Made by a program: the position numbers and the translations under genes
Notes under the pieces: generated by a model
Database searches by the model: none
What the model was told of the DNA's origin: nothing
The model's input: the letters and a program-made list of their open reading frames with translations, nothing else
Shown: in pieces, positions 16,708-25,895 of the stretch
How the letters are laid out: every line of letters begins with the position of its first letter
Numbering within the stretch: position 1 is the first letter of the stretch
NCBI RefSeq assembly: GCF_015182315.1
Contig: NZ_PRDL01000001.1
Location: 1,984,001 to 2,048,000 of the forward strand
Direction of reading: 5' to 3'
DNA length: 64,000 nt
Origin: Cellvibrio polysaccharolyticus
GTDB lineage: Bacteria; Pseudomonadota; Gammaproteobacteria; Pseudomonadales; Cellvibrionaceae

Positions 16708-17964
16708 ATGCAGAAAAGTGTTCCTCAGCCCACCGGGTATGCGTTCGTTGACGACTACCGGCGCGTCCGCGAATTGACTCTCAGCCTGACGGCGGGCTTC
16801 TCTGAAGAAGATATGATGTTGCAGTCCATGCCGGAAGCCAGTCCGGTGAAATGGCATCTCGCCCATACCACCTGGTTTTTTGAAAATTTTTTATTACAGC
16901 GATTTTTTACCGGCTATCGTTGTTTTTCAACTGCTTACAATTATTTATTCAATTCCTACTACGATGCGGTAGGTAAGCGAACGCCACGTCACCAGCGCGG
17001 GCTTTTATCCCGCCCGTCACTTTCCGAAGTATTGGCCTATCGTGATCATGTTGATAATGCCATGGTGCATTTGCTGGAAGATGCCGATACGCGCATCGCC
17101 CGATTAACCTGCGTTGGTTTGCACCATGAGATGCAGCACCAGGAATTGATTCTCACTGACCTCAAACACGCGCTCTTTCAAAACCCTTACGCGTTTACCA
17201 GCATTGCAACCACATCCTTACCACCTCAACCGCCGCTGAAGCCCGCAACCTTTATTGAGGTGGCGGGCGGCATCGCTCGGATTGGCAGCAGCGATAAAGA
17301 AAATTTTTCTTACGACTGCGAGCAGCCATCACACCGGGTATTGCTGAATGACTTCGCCATCGCAAGCGCACCGGTGAGCAACGGCGAGTGGTTGCAGTTT
17401 ATGGACGATGGTGGCTACCAAAAGTCGGAACTTTGGCTTTCCGATGGTTGGTCGCATTGTGTGGCAGAACACTGGAGTGCGCCGCTTTACTGGCAAAAGC
17501 AGGAAGACCATTGGCAGCAAATGACCTTGCAGGGGTTTATTACGGTTGATCCGCAGGCACCGGTTTGCCATATCAGTTTTTATGAGGCTGACGCTTTCGC
17601 TCGCTGGGCCGGGCGCCGCCTCCCCACCGAATTTGAATGGGAGCGCGTTGCTGCGGCAGAACCGGTTGCCGGTAATTTTCTTGAAAATGGTCACTGGCAT
17701 CCCGTCGCCGGGCATAACAAAAGAACATTTCGGCAAATTTATGGCGATGTATGGGAGTGGACCAATAGCAGCTTTTTACCCTATCCGGGGTTTAAAGCAG
17801 AGCAGGGCGCACTGGCCGAGTACAACGGTAAATTTATGATGAATCAGATGGTGTTGCGGGGCGGCTCCTGTGTGACACCGGTTCACCAGATGCGCGCCAG
17901 TTATCGAAATTTTTTCTATCCTCACCAGCGTTGGCAATTCAGCGGTTTGCGGTTGGCCGGATAA
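16708..17964 (+). CDS. egtB: Ergothioneine biosynthesis sulfoxide synthase
   Basis: Non-heme iron enzyme that oxidatively joins a thiol donor (cysteine or gamma-glutamylcysteine) to trimethylhistidine (hercynine). The N-terminal DinB-like half has WHLAHTTWFFE (His50/His53) and HHEMQHQE (His140, His144), matching the three-His iron site. The C-terminal half (about 180-418) is an FGE-sulfatase fold with GRRLPTEFEWE, YGDVWEWTNS and VLRGGSCVTP. The 418 residues are a normal length. No egtA, egtC or egtE lies nearby. A two-gene egtB-egtD arrangement often goes with direct cysteine use, but the donor cannot be decided here. egtD follows 70 bases downstream. Confidence 0.93.
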   Translation: MQKSVPQPTGYAFVDDYRRVRELTLSLTAGFSEEDMMLQSMPEASPVKWHLAHTTWFFENFLLQRFFTGYRCFSTAYNYLFNSYYDAVGKRTPRHQRGLLSRPSLSEVLAYRDHVDNAMVHLLEDADTRIARLTCVGLHHEMQHQELILTDLKHALFQNPYAFTSIATTSLPPQPPLKPATFIEVAGGIARIGSSDKENFSYDCEQPSHRVLLNDFAIASAPVSNGEWLQFMDDGGYQKSELWLSDGWSHCVAEHWSAPLYWQKQEDHWQQMTLQGFITVDPQAPVCHISFYEADAFARWAGRRLPTEFEWERVAAAEPVAGNFLENGHWHPVAGHNKRTFRQIYGDVWEWTNSSFLPYPGFKAEQGALAEYNGKFMMNQMVLRGGSCVTPVHQMRASYRNFFYPHQRWQFSGLRLAG

Positions 17965-18034
17965 CAGACAGGGTTGTCTGTGGCTAACAGGCAACGAAAT
18001 AGCACAGCATATGGACTTATCAGAGGCGAATGTT

Positions 18035-19015
18035 ATGTTGAACTACTCTTCTGCAGTAACCGCTGTTGTACCTTCGGTTGCGGTACCCGATAACCTGTTT
18101 TTGCAAGATGTTTTACAAGGCCTTGGCGAACCCCAAAAGCGGCTCTCGCCCAAGTATTTTTACGATGCCGAAGGCTCCCATCTTTTTAATCAAATCTGTG
18201 AGCTTGAAGAGTATTATCCTTACCGTACCGAGCTTGCCATGTTGCCGGGTGTTGCCGCAGATTTGCGGGAATTTTTTGCCGGTCACCAGCAAAAAGGCCT
18301 CGGTGTTGTCGAGTTCGGGGCAGGGTCTTTACATAAAATACGCTTGTTGATTGACGGTATCCCTTTTTTAAATCGCTATATTCCGGTCGATATTTGCGGT
18401 GAACATTTACGCATGGCTTCGCAGGGTTTAAGCCGCCGCTATCCCCAGGTGAAAGTAACGCCCATTGAGGCAGATTTTACCGGTTACGTCACTTTGCCCG
18501 AGCGCAGTACCCGGCTGCTGGGGTTTTTTCCGGGGTCAACGATTGGTAATATGTTGCCGGATGAAGCCATCCATTTTATGCACCATATGCGCGACAGCAT
18601 GGGTATGGGCAGCCATCTGCTTATTGGCGTGGACACCAAAAAAGACACACGCATTTTGCATTGGGCCTACAACGATCAGGCCGGTATTACCGCGCGGTTT
18701 AACAAAAATATCCTTAAACGTATCAACCGCGAACTCGACGGAAATTTTGATATTGGCTGCTTCAAACACGAAGCCTGGTATAACAAATCCCTCGGGCGTA
18801 TTGAAATGCATTTGCGCAGCAAGGTGGCGCAAACCGTAACTGTGGCCGGGGAGCATTTTTTCTTCTGTGAAGATGAAACCATCCACACCGAAAATTCCTA
18901 CAAATATCACCCGGAAGAGTTTGCCAGATTGGCGGCTATGTCTGGCTGGGGAACGGTAAAACGTTGGGCCGCAGCGGATGATATGTTTTCGATGTTTTTG
19001 CTAACGGCGCGTTAG
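18035..19015 (+). CDS. egtD: L-histidine N(alpha)-methyltransferase
   Basis: S-adenosylmethionine-dependent enzyme that trimethylates histidine to hercynine, the first step of ergothioneine synthesis. Landmarks include LSPKYFYDAEGSHLFNQICELEEYYPYRTE, the SAM-binding VVEFGAGSLHKIRLLID, YIPVDICGEHL, FFPGSTIGN, and LIGVDTKKD. An in-frame ATG at 18011 would add 8 residues, but AGAGG 9 bases before the Met at 18035 favours the shorter form (326 residues). It works with the upstream egtB. Ovothiol synthase is an alternative for fused proteins, but here the two activities are on separate genes, as expected for ergothioneine. Confidence 0.93.
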   Translation: MLNYSSAVTAVVPSVAVPDNLFLQDVLQGLGEPQKRLSPKYFYDAEGSHLFNQICELEEYYPYRTELAMLPGVAADLREFFAGHQQKGLGVVEFGAGSLHKIRLLIDGIPFLNRYIPVDICGEHLRMASQGLSRRYPQVKVTPIEADFTGYVTLPERSTRLLGFFPGSTIGNMLPDEAIHFMHHMRDSMGMGSHLLIGVDTKKDTRILHWAYNDQAGITARFNKNILKRINRELDGNFDIGCFKHEAWYNKSLGRIEMHLRSKVAQTVTVAGEHFFFCEDETIHTENSYKYHPEEFARLAAMSGWGTVKRWAAADDMFSMFLLTAR

Positions 19016-19080
19016 TCACGCTGGTTGGTATACTTGAAAAACATTGACGAGATTACGGATCGTTTTTTGGTGGAAGAGTC

Positions 19081-19262
19081 AGTGCCATTCTGTAGGTTTG
19101 TCATCAAGCTGTTTGTTCCAAAAATGCATGAATACATCCTTGTAGCTCTGACGAGTCAACGGAAACCGCTCCTGCATTGCTCTAACTTCCGCCATCCATG
19201 GCGGGCGTCCCTGACTCGACAGTTTTGGAACAAACCGCTTGATGCCAAACTCGCATTGTGCC
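19081..19262. repeat. Palindromic dispersed repeat, copy 1
   Basis: Core at 19103-19243 is bounded by 21-base inverted arms with one mismatch (start ATCAAGC.., end ..GCTTGAT). Inside are GCATGAATAC, TGTAGCTC and an inner hairpin with arms GAGTCA/TGACTC, whose loop is enlarged by about 57 bases containing another palindrome (CCGCCATCCATGGCGG). Flanks of about 20 bases on each side (AGTGCCA..., GCCAAACTCGCA) are also shared with the second copy at 33072-33204. It lies between egtD and the CAP lipoprotein gene. It resembles REP/MITE-like intergenic elements. Confidence 0.85.
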
Positions 19263-19337
19263 CGCCTGAAAGTTTCTCATCCAGGTGGTATTGAATAAAC
19301 GTCCGGTTATTTGCTTTCTGACCAAATAGTCTTTCAG

Positions 19338-20696
19338 TTATCTAATGTTAACCGCATTCCCTGATTTGATAACATCTCGCTTGAGGTTGTTGCCATTGAT
19401 GGTGAAAGAGTGTGTTTGCTGTTCACCAAGACCATGTACTGTCATAGTATAAGTGCCGTCACTCAACGGAATGCTGTAAGCGCCGCTGGAAAATACTTCA
19501 TAGAAATTATTATTGATCTGGATGGAGGTGTTACTCAAACCTTCGCCAACATCATAAAAATTATTGCCATTTCTATCTTCGTAAACAACGCCGGTCAAAA
19601 ACCGATTGGTGCCGGTGCGAGCAAAAACTTCCGTGAGCATGGAAGATAAAAATCTCCCGCCATTCTGATAAGCGTAATAGCCTTGCAGTTGGCCTACACC
19701 GACTTCACGAAAATTGTTACTGAGAATATTGCTGCGATGACCCGCTGACTTGAATAAACCCTCATGCTGTTCAAACGCATATTGAGTCAGGTTAATGGTG
19801 TTGCCAGAAGCCCCGGCCAATGCAATATTTTCCCCGGTAGCCCAGGAGCCGGTCAGGCTGTAACCGCTGTTGCGAATGCGATCGGTCACGCTGCTGTTAT
19901 TAATGCCGGTGTGAGAAAAGACATTATTATCCAGTAGCCATTGCGAGTGATCCCGCGCCGCGCTTTGCAAACGGGTGTTGAGGGCCAGCGGTGGTTTTGC
20001 CTCTGCGGAAATCGGCGTGCCGGTTATACCCTCATTTAAATTGATACCATAGCGAGCAGCTTCTTGCAGCGGATTGGCTCTGGCCCGGTTAATCAATTCA
20101 ATCACCAACACCTCCTGGGCGGTGGGGGCCAGTGCACTTTGTAACGCGGTGGGGATTGCAGAAACTTCGCTGCTCGGATTGCTCTCAACATTGGCGCGAT
20201 TGGCGGTTACCACGAAGTACAACGGTTTGCCATTTTGTAGCCCGCTCAAGGTGTAAGGCGAGCTGACATTTTCTATCCGTCGGCCTTCATCAAAAGCGGC
20301 AATATTGGCCGGAATAATTCCGCTCTCTGCGGCAACATAGGCGTTATAGCTGGTAGCACCTTGCACGTTGTTCCATCGCAAGGTCACACTGCCTTGAGCC
20401 GCGGTGGCCGAAAGCCCGGCAGGCGCAGTGGTTGCAGCTGCCGAACTGCTATTGGATGAAGCTTGTGACCTTGACGAAGCCTGAGAAGATGGTGCCGCCG
20501 AAGACACCGCCAGGCTGGAAGAACTGTTGGAAGAAACCGATTGAAGGGACGATGACAGTGAAGAGGCCGGCGTTGATATAACTGATGAGGTGTTAATCGG
20601 GCTGCTGCTGGCGGGAGGCGATGAATTGTTGTCGCTGCTGCCACCACAGGCGGTAAGCAATAGCAGAAGAGGGGCGAGCGACAGGTATCTGGTCAT
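19338..20696 (-). CDS. CAP/SCP-domain lipoprotein with fibronectin III-like domain
   Basis: 452-residue lipoprotein: lipobox LLTAC with Cys17, Ser/Ala-rich spacer (about 18-88), fibronectin type III-like domain (about 90-182; APAGLSATA, GATSYNAY), then a CAP (cysteine-rich secretory/SCP-like) domain (about 195-345). The CAP domain shows the usual landmarks: INRARANP, LQSAARDHSQWLLDNNVFSHTG, GENIA, and GHRSNILSNNFREVGVG. The tail (about 365-452) has an acidic loop DRNGNNFYDVGEG of a calcium-binding, SdrD/EF-hand-like kind and a small beta-domain. The function of bacterial CAP proteins is mostly unknown. The protein is probably anchored in the outer membrane or displayed at the surface. Confidence 0.87.
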   Translation of the reverse strand: MTRYLSLAPLLLLLTACGGSSDNNSSPPASSSPINTSSVISTPASSLSSSLQSVSSNSSSSLAVSSAAPSSQASSRSQASSNSSSAAATTAPAGLSATAAQGSVTLRWNNVQGATSYNAYVAAESGIIPANIAAFDEGRRIENVSSPYTLSGLQNGKPLYFVVTANRANVESNPSSEVSAIPTALQSALAPTAQEVLVIELINRARANPLQEAARYGINLNEGITGTPISAEAKPPLALNTRLQSAARDHSQWLLDNNVFSHTGINNSSVTDRIRNSGYSLTGSWATGENIALAGASGNTINLTQYAFEQHEGLFKSAGHRSNILSNNFREVGVGQLQGYYAYQNGGRFLSSMLTEVFARTGTNRFLTGVVYEDRNGNNFYDVGEGLSNTSIQINNNFYEVFSSGAYSIPLSDGTYTMTVHGLGEQQTHSFTINGNNLKRDVIKSGNAVNIR

Positions 20697-20782
20697 GGGG
20701 ATAATCCGCGAAAATAAAACAGATTTTACGCGTTATCATCGGTGCAATCTGTGAGAAAGGCCGGAAAAGCCATGCGTTTGCA

Positions 20783-21331
20783 TCACATTTTGGGGGTATC
20801 CATCGCCGGCAAAAACTCCAGCAAACGCCGGATTCGCTCGTTGGAGAGCTGCCGATAATCGGGATAGGGCGACACAATGAGCGGCTGCCCGGGTAAAGAG
20901 GCAAACCAGCTGTCGTGCCATACCAGCCCGGGTATGGCCAGGCTGGTGGCGTAAGTTTTGCCAAAAATAATATGCCAGCAGTTGGCAGAAAAATCCGGCG
21001 GGCTGAAAAGTAATGTTGCGCCTTTTCCATTTTGAAAAAGCCATTCATCCCGATACGCCTGCCAGGAAACCGGAAGACCGCTGTGGCCATTTTGATGATG
21101 CCAGTCAAATACCAGTTTGGCGCAAACGTTGAATGCTTTTCGCCAATGGTTGCTGGTATTGGCCACAATGTGGGCAATTTCGCCGGGCGCGAGCGGTTGC
21201 AGATGGTTCAGGGCAGGGTAATGATCCAGCGGCGGACGGTTGGCGATATAAAAACGCAGCGGCGCATTAGCGCAACCCAATCCCTGAAGGGGTTGCGCCA
21301 TTTGTGCTGAATGTTTTCCAGTAGAGGCCAT
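20783..21331 (-). CDS. Uncharacterised protein (possibly DUF6942 family)
   Basis: 182-residue soluble protein, rich in Trp, His and Pro, with no signal peptide or membrane helix. Notable stretches are LRFYIANRPPLDHYPAL, ANTSNHWRKAFNVCAKL, LLFSPPDFSANCWHIIFGKTYA and LVWHDSWFASLPGQP. I believe it is conserved in gammaproteobacteria and it may be the family named DUF6942, but this is from memory and uncertain. The start could be the Met at 21331 or the one at 21301; neither has a strong ribosome site. It fills the space between the CAP lipoprotein gene and the upstream GGDEF/EAL gene, all on the same strand, and is 23 bases from the latter. Confidence 0.6.
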   Translation of the reverse strand: MASTGKHSAQMAQPLQGLGCANAPLRFYIANRPPLDHYPALNHLQPLAPGEIAHIVANTSNHWRKAFNVCAKLVFDWHHQNGHSGLPVSWQAYRDEWLFQNGKGATLLFSPPDFSANCWHIIFGKTYATSLAIPGLVWHDSWFASLPGQPLIVSPYPDYRQLSNERIRRLLEFLPAMDTPKM

Positions 21332-21354
21332 TACTTTTTTGCCACGACCAGCGC

Positions 21355-24300
21355 TTATACCGCGATGGATTGCGGTGTGGTTTCCTTGTTTTTTTGCTCA
21401 ACCAGCCAGGCTTCGAGAGAGGCAGGTGGTAGTGGCTTGGAAAACAGAAAGCCCTGCGCCGCGTGATAACCCTGTTTCTGCAAAATCGAATACTGGCCGT
21501 CTTTTTCAATGCCTTCTGCGATTACGGTCAGCTGTAAACTTTCACCGATACAGAGCGCGGCATAACTCAGTGCTTTGGAGGCTTCATCGTGTTCGATGTC
21601 ATCGACAAAACTCTTGTCCAGCTTCAATTCGCTAACCGGTAATTTTCTTAAATAATTAAGGCTGGAATAACCCGAGCCAAAATCATCCATCGACAAGCGC
21701 GAACCGTTTTCATGAATTTCCAACAGCGTTTTCATGGTGGATGGATTGGTGTCCAGTAATACGTTTTCGGTAATCTCCAGCGTCAAATCTTTCGGTGACA
21801 ATGAATTTTCTGCGAGCGTATTCATGATCATTTGTGGCAAATGCAAATTGTGGAAGTTGGTGGGTGACAGGTTCACCGACACCATAGGAACATTCAAGCC
21901 GCGCTTGCGCCAATCGCCCAGTTGTTTACAGGCTTCGTGCAGCGCCCAATGCCCCAGTTCGCCAATCAGTCCGCATTCCTCGGCAAGCGGAATAAAACGC
22001 GCCGGAGAAATTTCGCCAAACACCGGGTGATACCAGCGTGCCAGCGCTTCTACGCCATAAATCTGCTCGGTTTTCATATCAATTTGCGGCTGGTAATGCA
22101 GCATTAATTGATTGTGTGCCAGCGCTTCACGCAGGGCGGCTTCGAGCGCTAATCGCTCCTGGGCGACCACGTTCATTTCGTTACTGAAAAAGCTGAAACG
22201 CCCGCGCCCCTGGGTTTTTGCCTGGTACATGGCAATGTCGGCGCGGTGCAGCAGCGTTTCCATGTCGTGACCGTTGTCGGGAAACAGGCTGATGCCGATG
22301 CTGGCGGATGGCGTTATTTGGGTGCCATCAATATTGCACCCGTTGAATAAATCGGCTTGCAGGGTTTCAATAATGTCGGTGATCTGATTGGCGTCGCATT
22401 GCGGCAGCACCAGCACAAATTCATCACCGGAGAGGCGCCCGACAATATCCGAGCGACGGCGATTATTGGTGAGACGGGTCGAAACTGTTTTTAATAACTC
22501 ATCGCCAGCGTTATGGCCAAGGGAATCATTAACCTGTTTGAAACGATCCAGATCAATAAATAATACCGCCAGTTTTTCCTTGTTGCGCATCGCGTTGGCA
22601 ATGGCCTGGTCTGCTTTGGCGTGCAACAGGCTGCGGTTGGCCAGGCCGGTAAGGCTGTCGTAAAACGCCAGCTTGCGAATTTGCGCTTTCGATGCTTCCC
22701 GGTCCAATGCCAATGCACATAAATTAACGCTGAGCTCTATAAGGCGACGGTGAAACGGGTCGGGTTGCTGCTGGCGATTGCGATAATAAAAGGCAAAGGT
22801 GCCAACCACTTTACCGGTGGTGGTTTTGATGGGCACCGACCAGCAGGATTTTACATTTAACGGTTGCGCCAAATGCGCGTAATCGCGCCACAACGGATCC
22901 GTTGCAATATCTTCAACCCACACATCTTTGCCGGTAAAAGCTGCTGTGCCGCAAGAGCCTACCATCGGGCCAATTTCCAGCCCTTCCAGCGCATCGCAAT
23001 AGGCTTTTGGCAAGCCCGGTGCTGCCAGGGGGCGCAAGCATTTGTTTTCATCAATGGCCAGGATGGAAGGAATAACTTCCGGTGCGATGCGTTCTACTTC
23101 GGTACAAATTTTTGCCATAATCTCGGAAAGCGGGGTTTCGTACACCATGGCTTCCAGCACTTTATGCTGTAGCACTTCGTGCATTTTCGGTTCGGTAATG
23201 TCTGTCATTACACAGCAGGCGTGGGTGAGGATTGCCTGCTCATCCATAATGGGATTGACATGAATCGCGCTCCACGAGCGCTCGCCGGTTTTACTTTGGG
23301 TCAGCTTTTCAAAATGCTGCGACTTTCCTGCAAGTAATGCCTGGTGCATTGCCGAGGTATCGGCGGGTGTTGCATCCGGCAGGAGTAATTGGTTCGATGG
23401 TTTGCCCAATACCTCCGCCGGGGTGTAACCAAAAATACGGGTAAAGGCAGCGTTGACGTAGATGATGTTCCAGTCAGCATCGGTAAGCAGCACCGCATTA
23501 CCGGTTTCATCGGCAACCAGCGACAGCAGTTTGACCCGCTCATTTTGCTGGCTTTCTTTTTTCACCCGCTCGGTGATGTCGGATGAAAATTTAATAATTT
23601 TTACCAGTTGACCGTTGAGGTCATACACCGGGTTGTAGGTCGCTTCCAGCCAGATTCGCTCACCGGCTTTATTTTTGCGTTCGCACAAGCCGCTGTAAAA
23701 CTGCCCCTGGCGTAATCGACTCCAGAGCGTTTTGTAGCTGATATGGGTCACGTCATCGGTAAAGCAAAAAAAGGTATGGCTCTTGCCGATGACTTCATTG
23801 CGGGTGTAACCGAAGCTGCGCAAAAAGTTGTCATTCACATCCAGCAGCGTACCTTCCAGTGAAAATTCGGCGATTTTCATGGAGCGATCCAGCGCTTGCA
23901 GTTTCATGTTCTGCTCGTTGGCAGCCACTTTGGTGGCGGTAATATCGCTGGCAAATTTGATGATCTTGATGCGCTGGCCGCTGGCATCAGTGATCGGCGT
24001 ATAGGAAGCTTCAAGCCAGATAGGGTAGCCGTTGCTGTGCTTGCGACAGAACTGACCGGAAAGGGTGCTGACCTGGTTTTGGTTGCGCCAAAAATCGCGG
24101 TACTCGTCGGAGCTGGCGTGGTGCTCGTGGTGAAAGCGGGTGTAATGCCATCCCTGAATTTGCTCGAGCTGGTATCCGAAAATGCTCAGATAATTGTGGT
24201 TCGCGTGTATCAGGTTTCCTGCCGTGGAAAACTCTGCGATAGCCAGCGCCTGATCCAGCGCCTCGAGAATATGCGGAGCATTGTCATTCGGGATCGTCAT
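21355..24300 (-). CDS. PAS-PAS-PAS-GAF-GGDEF-EAL cyclic di-GMP signalling protein
   Basis: Cytosolic sensor with both diguanylate cyclase and phosphodiesterase domains. The frame opens at 24417, but AAGGA 8 bases before the Met at 24300 fixes the start, giving 981 residues without a membrane segment. Order: PAS (about 12-123), PAS (133-245), PAS (255-370), GAF (375-535), GGDEF (543-705), EAL (715-975). The cyclase motif is SGDEF (624-628), a variant found in active enzymes, and an inhibitory I-site RxxD (615-618) sits five residues upstream. The EAL motif is intact (Glu751), with SVNLSP, ITENVL, DDFGSGYSSL and KLDKSFV. The repeated PAS domains suggest heme, flavin or redox sensing (inference). 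It is divergent from purT. Confidence 0.92.
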   Translation of the reverse strand: MTIPNDNAPHILEALDQALAIAEFSTAGNLIHANHNYLSIFGYQLEQIQGWHYTRFHHEHHASSDEYRDFWRNQNQVSTLSGQFCRKHSNGYPIWLEASYTPITDASGQRIKIIKFASDITATKVAANEQNMKLQALDRSMKIAEFSLEGTLLDVNDNFLRSFGYTRNEVIGKSHTFFCFTDDVTHISYKTLWSRLRQGQFYSGLCERKNKAGERIWLEATYNPVYDLNGQLVKIIKFSSDITERVKKESQQNERVKLLSLVADETGNAVLLTDADWNIIYVNAAFTRIFGYTPAEVLGKPSNQLLLPDATPADTSAMHQALLAGKSQHFEKLTQSKTGERSWSAIHVNPIMDEQAILTHACCVMTDITEPKMHEVLQHKVLEAMVYETPLSEIMAKICTEVERIAPEVIPSILAIDENKCLRPLAAPGLPKAYCDALEGLEIGPMVGSCGTAAFTGKDVWVEDIATDPLWRDYAHLAQPLNVKSCWSVPIKTTTGKVVGTFAFYYRNRQQQPDPFHRRLIELSVNLCALALDREASKAQIRKLAFYDSLTGLANRSLLHAKADQAIANAMRNKEKLAVLFIDLDRFKQVNDSLGHNAGDELLKTVSTRLTNNRRRSDIVGRLSGDEFVLVLPQCDANQITDIIETLQADLFNGCNIDGTQITPSASIGISLFPDNGHDMETLLHRADIAMYQAKTQGRGRFSFFSNEMNVVAQERLALEAALREALAHNQLMLHYQPQIDMKTEQIYGVEALARWYHPVFGEISPARFIPLAEECGLIGELGHWALHEACKQLGDWRKRGLNVPMVSVNLSPTNFHNLHLPQMIMNTLAENSLSPKDLTLEITENVLLDTNPSTMKTLLEIHENGSRLSMDDFGSGYSSLNYLRKLPVSELKLDKSFVDDIEHDEASKALSYAALCIGESLQLTVIAEGIEKDGQYSILQKQGYHAAQGFLFSKPLPPASLEAWLVEQKNKETTPQSIAV

Positions 24301-24605
24301 GTACTTTTCCTTCAGGCTGGCCAACCTGATGTATGTTGAAAAAAGCGTCAACGCCAATATACCCAAAGTCGGCCTGAATAACGACGGGAATTTACCGGAA
24401 TATGACCTTAAAGCCACAAAATGGCACGTATCAACGTTTTTTTGGCAGTTTTTAGGCTGGATATACTCAGCCCCTCAAGGTGCCGCATCTATCCGTAAAC
24501 CTGTACCTGAAGACAAACTTCGGCGAAAAAAGGGCTGCAACCCCTAGCCGCTGTACTGATAAACTGTTGCCCATCGATTCTGGTTTGCTTTCATGAGGAA
24601 TGGTT
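24301..24605. other. Divergent promoter region GGDEF-EAL / purT
   Basis: About 305 bases between the two starts. No ORF, repeat or strong hairpin was identified; it should hold both promoters. Confidence 0.5.
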
Positions 24606-25802
24606 ATGAAACCTGATACCGCTGTAGTGCTGGGTACACCTTTTTCTGTCACCGCCAAGCGGGTTTTATTGCTGGGTTCGGGTGAGTTGGGTAAGGAAGT
24701 CGCCATTGAACTCAAACGCCTTGGTTGCGAAGTGATCGCCGCCGATCGCTACGCCAATGCACCGGCAATGCAGGTGGCTGACCGCAGTGTTGTTATTTCG
24801 ATGCTGGACGGCAATGCGTTAAGGGCATTGGTAGAGCGTGAAAAGCCCGCATTGATTGTGCCGGAAATTGAAGCCATCGCTACCGCCACGCTGCTGGAGC
24901 TGGAAGAAGAAGGCTATCGGGTTATTCCCAGCGCCCGAGCGGCGCATTTGACTATGAACCGGGAAGGCATCCGCCGTCTGGCGGCAGAGGAGCTGGGGTT
25001 GAATACCTCGCCGTATCGTTTTGCGGATGACAAAGCCGCTTACCTGGCAGCGATTGAGGAGATAGGTTTGCCCTGCGTGGTGAAGCCCATCATGTCGTCA
25101 TCCGGCAAAGGGCAAAGCCTGGTGCGCTCCGGTGCCGATATTGATGCCGCCTGGCAATATGCCCAGGAGGGCGGCCGTGCCGGTGGCGGGCGCATTATCG
25201 TTGAAGGCTTTATTGACTTCGACTATGAAATTACCCTGCTGACGGTGTGCTCTGTGTCGGGAACCTTGTTTTGCGCCCCGATTGGCCATCGCCAGGAAAA
25301 AGGCGATTACCGCGAATCCTGGCAGCCGCAAGCGATGTCGCTGGTGGCCCTGGCCAGCGCTCAGGATTACGCCGCCAGAGTCACCGAAGCACTGGGTGGC
25401 TACGGTTTGTTCGGAGTGGAATTATTTGTGAAAGGCGATGAGGTGTGGTTCAGCGAAGTATCTCCACGCCCGCACGATACCGGTATGGTGACCTTGATTT
25501 CGCAAAACCTGTCGGAGTTTGCCCTGCATGCCCGCGCCATTCTCGGGTTGCCCATTCCGGCCATTCGTCAGCATGCGCCCTCCGCATCGGCAGTATTGCT
25601 GGTTGCCGGTGAATCATCTTCCATGAGTTTCGGCAATCTGGCAGAAGCCTTGAAAGAAGAAGACACCGACCTGCGCCTGTTCGGTAAACCCGAAGTGCAC
25701 GGCGAGCGGCGCCTGGGTGTAGCACTGGCATCGGCAGACGATGTTACGGAAGCCAAACGTAAAGCGCTGGCGGTGATTGCAGCGATTAAAGTCAGTCTGT
25801 AA
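24606..25802 (+). CDS. purT: Formate-dependent phosphoribosylglycinamide formyltransferase
   Basis: ATP-grasp enzyme making formyl-GAR from GAR, formate and ATP in purine synthesis, an alternative to PurN. Landmarks: VLLLGSGELGKEVAIELKRLGCEV (nucleotide-binding N-domain), VVKPIMSSSGKGQS, EGFIDFDYEITLL, APIGHRQEKGDYRESWQP and EVSPRPHDTGMVTL. Two ATGs lie 6 bases apart (24600 and 24606). GAGGA is too close to the first and 7 bases from the second, so 24606 is chosen (398 residues). The gene is monocistronic, followed by a strong terminator. Confidence 0.95.
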   Translation: MKPDTAVVLGTPFSVTAKRVLLLGSGELGKEVAIELKRLGCEVIAADRYANAPAMQVADRSVVISMLDGNALRALVEREKPALIVPEIEAIATATLLELEEEGYRVIPSARAAHLTMNREGIRRLAAEELGLNTSPYRFADDKAAYLAAIEEIGLPCVVKPIMSSSGKGQSLVRSGADIDAAWQYAQEGGRAGGGRIIVEGFIDFDYEITLLTVCSVSGTLFCAPIGHRQEKGDYRESWQPQAMSLVALASAQDYAARVTEALGGYGLFGVELFVKGDEVWFSEVSPRPHDTGMVTLISQNLSEFALHARAILGLPIPAIRQHAPSASAVLLVAGESSSMSFGNLAEALKEEDTDLRLFGKPEVHGERRLGVALASADDVTEAKRKALAVIAAIKVSL

Positions 25803-25838
25803 GCGAAACCCTGCACGGCGCGCTTTGTTGCGCCTGAC

Positions 25839-25879
25839 AAAAAAGCCCTTGTCGATAACAATCGGCAAGGGCTTTTTAT
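25839..25879. terminator. Bidirectional terminator between purT and the S41 lipoprotein gene
   Basis: Arms AAAAAGCCCTTG and CAAGGGCTTTTT, with extra pairing CGAT/ATCG in the loop, give A and T runs on both sides of the hairpin between the two convergent genes. Confidence 0.9.
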
Positions 25880-25895
25880 TGGTGTGCAGGAAAAA

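Noticed and set aside
18011..18034. Longer start for egtD
   Set aside because: The ATG at 18011 lacks a ribosome site, while AGAGG precedes the Met at 18035. Not fully excluded.
19025..19294. 89-residue plus-strand ORF after egtD
   Set aside because: It is a translation of the palindromic dispersed repeat.
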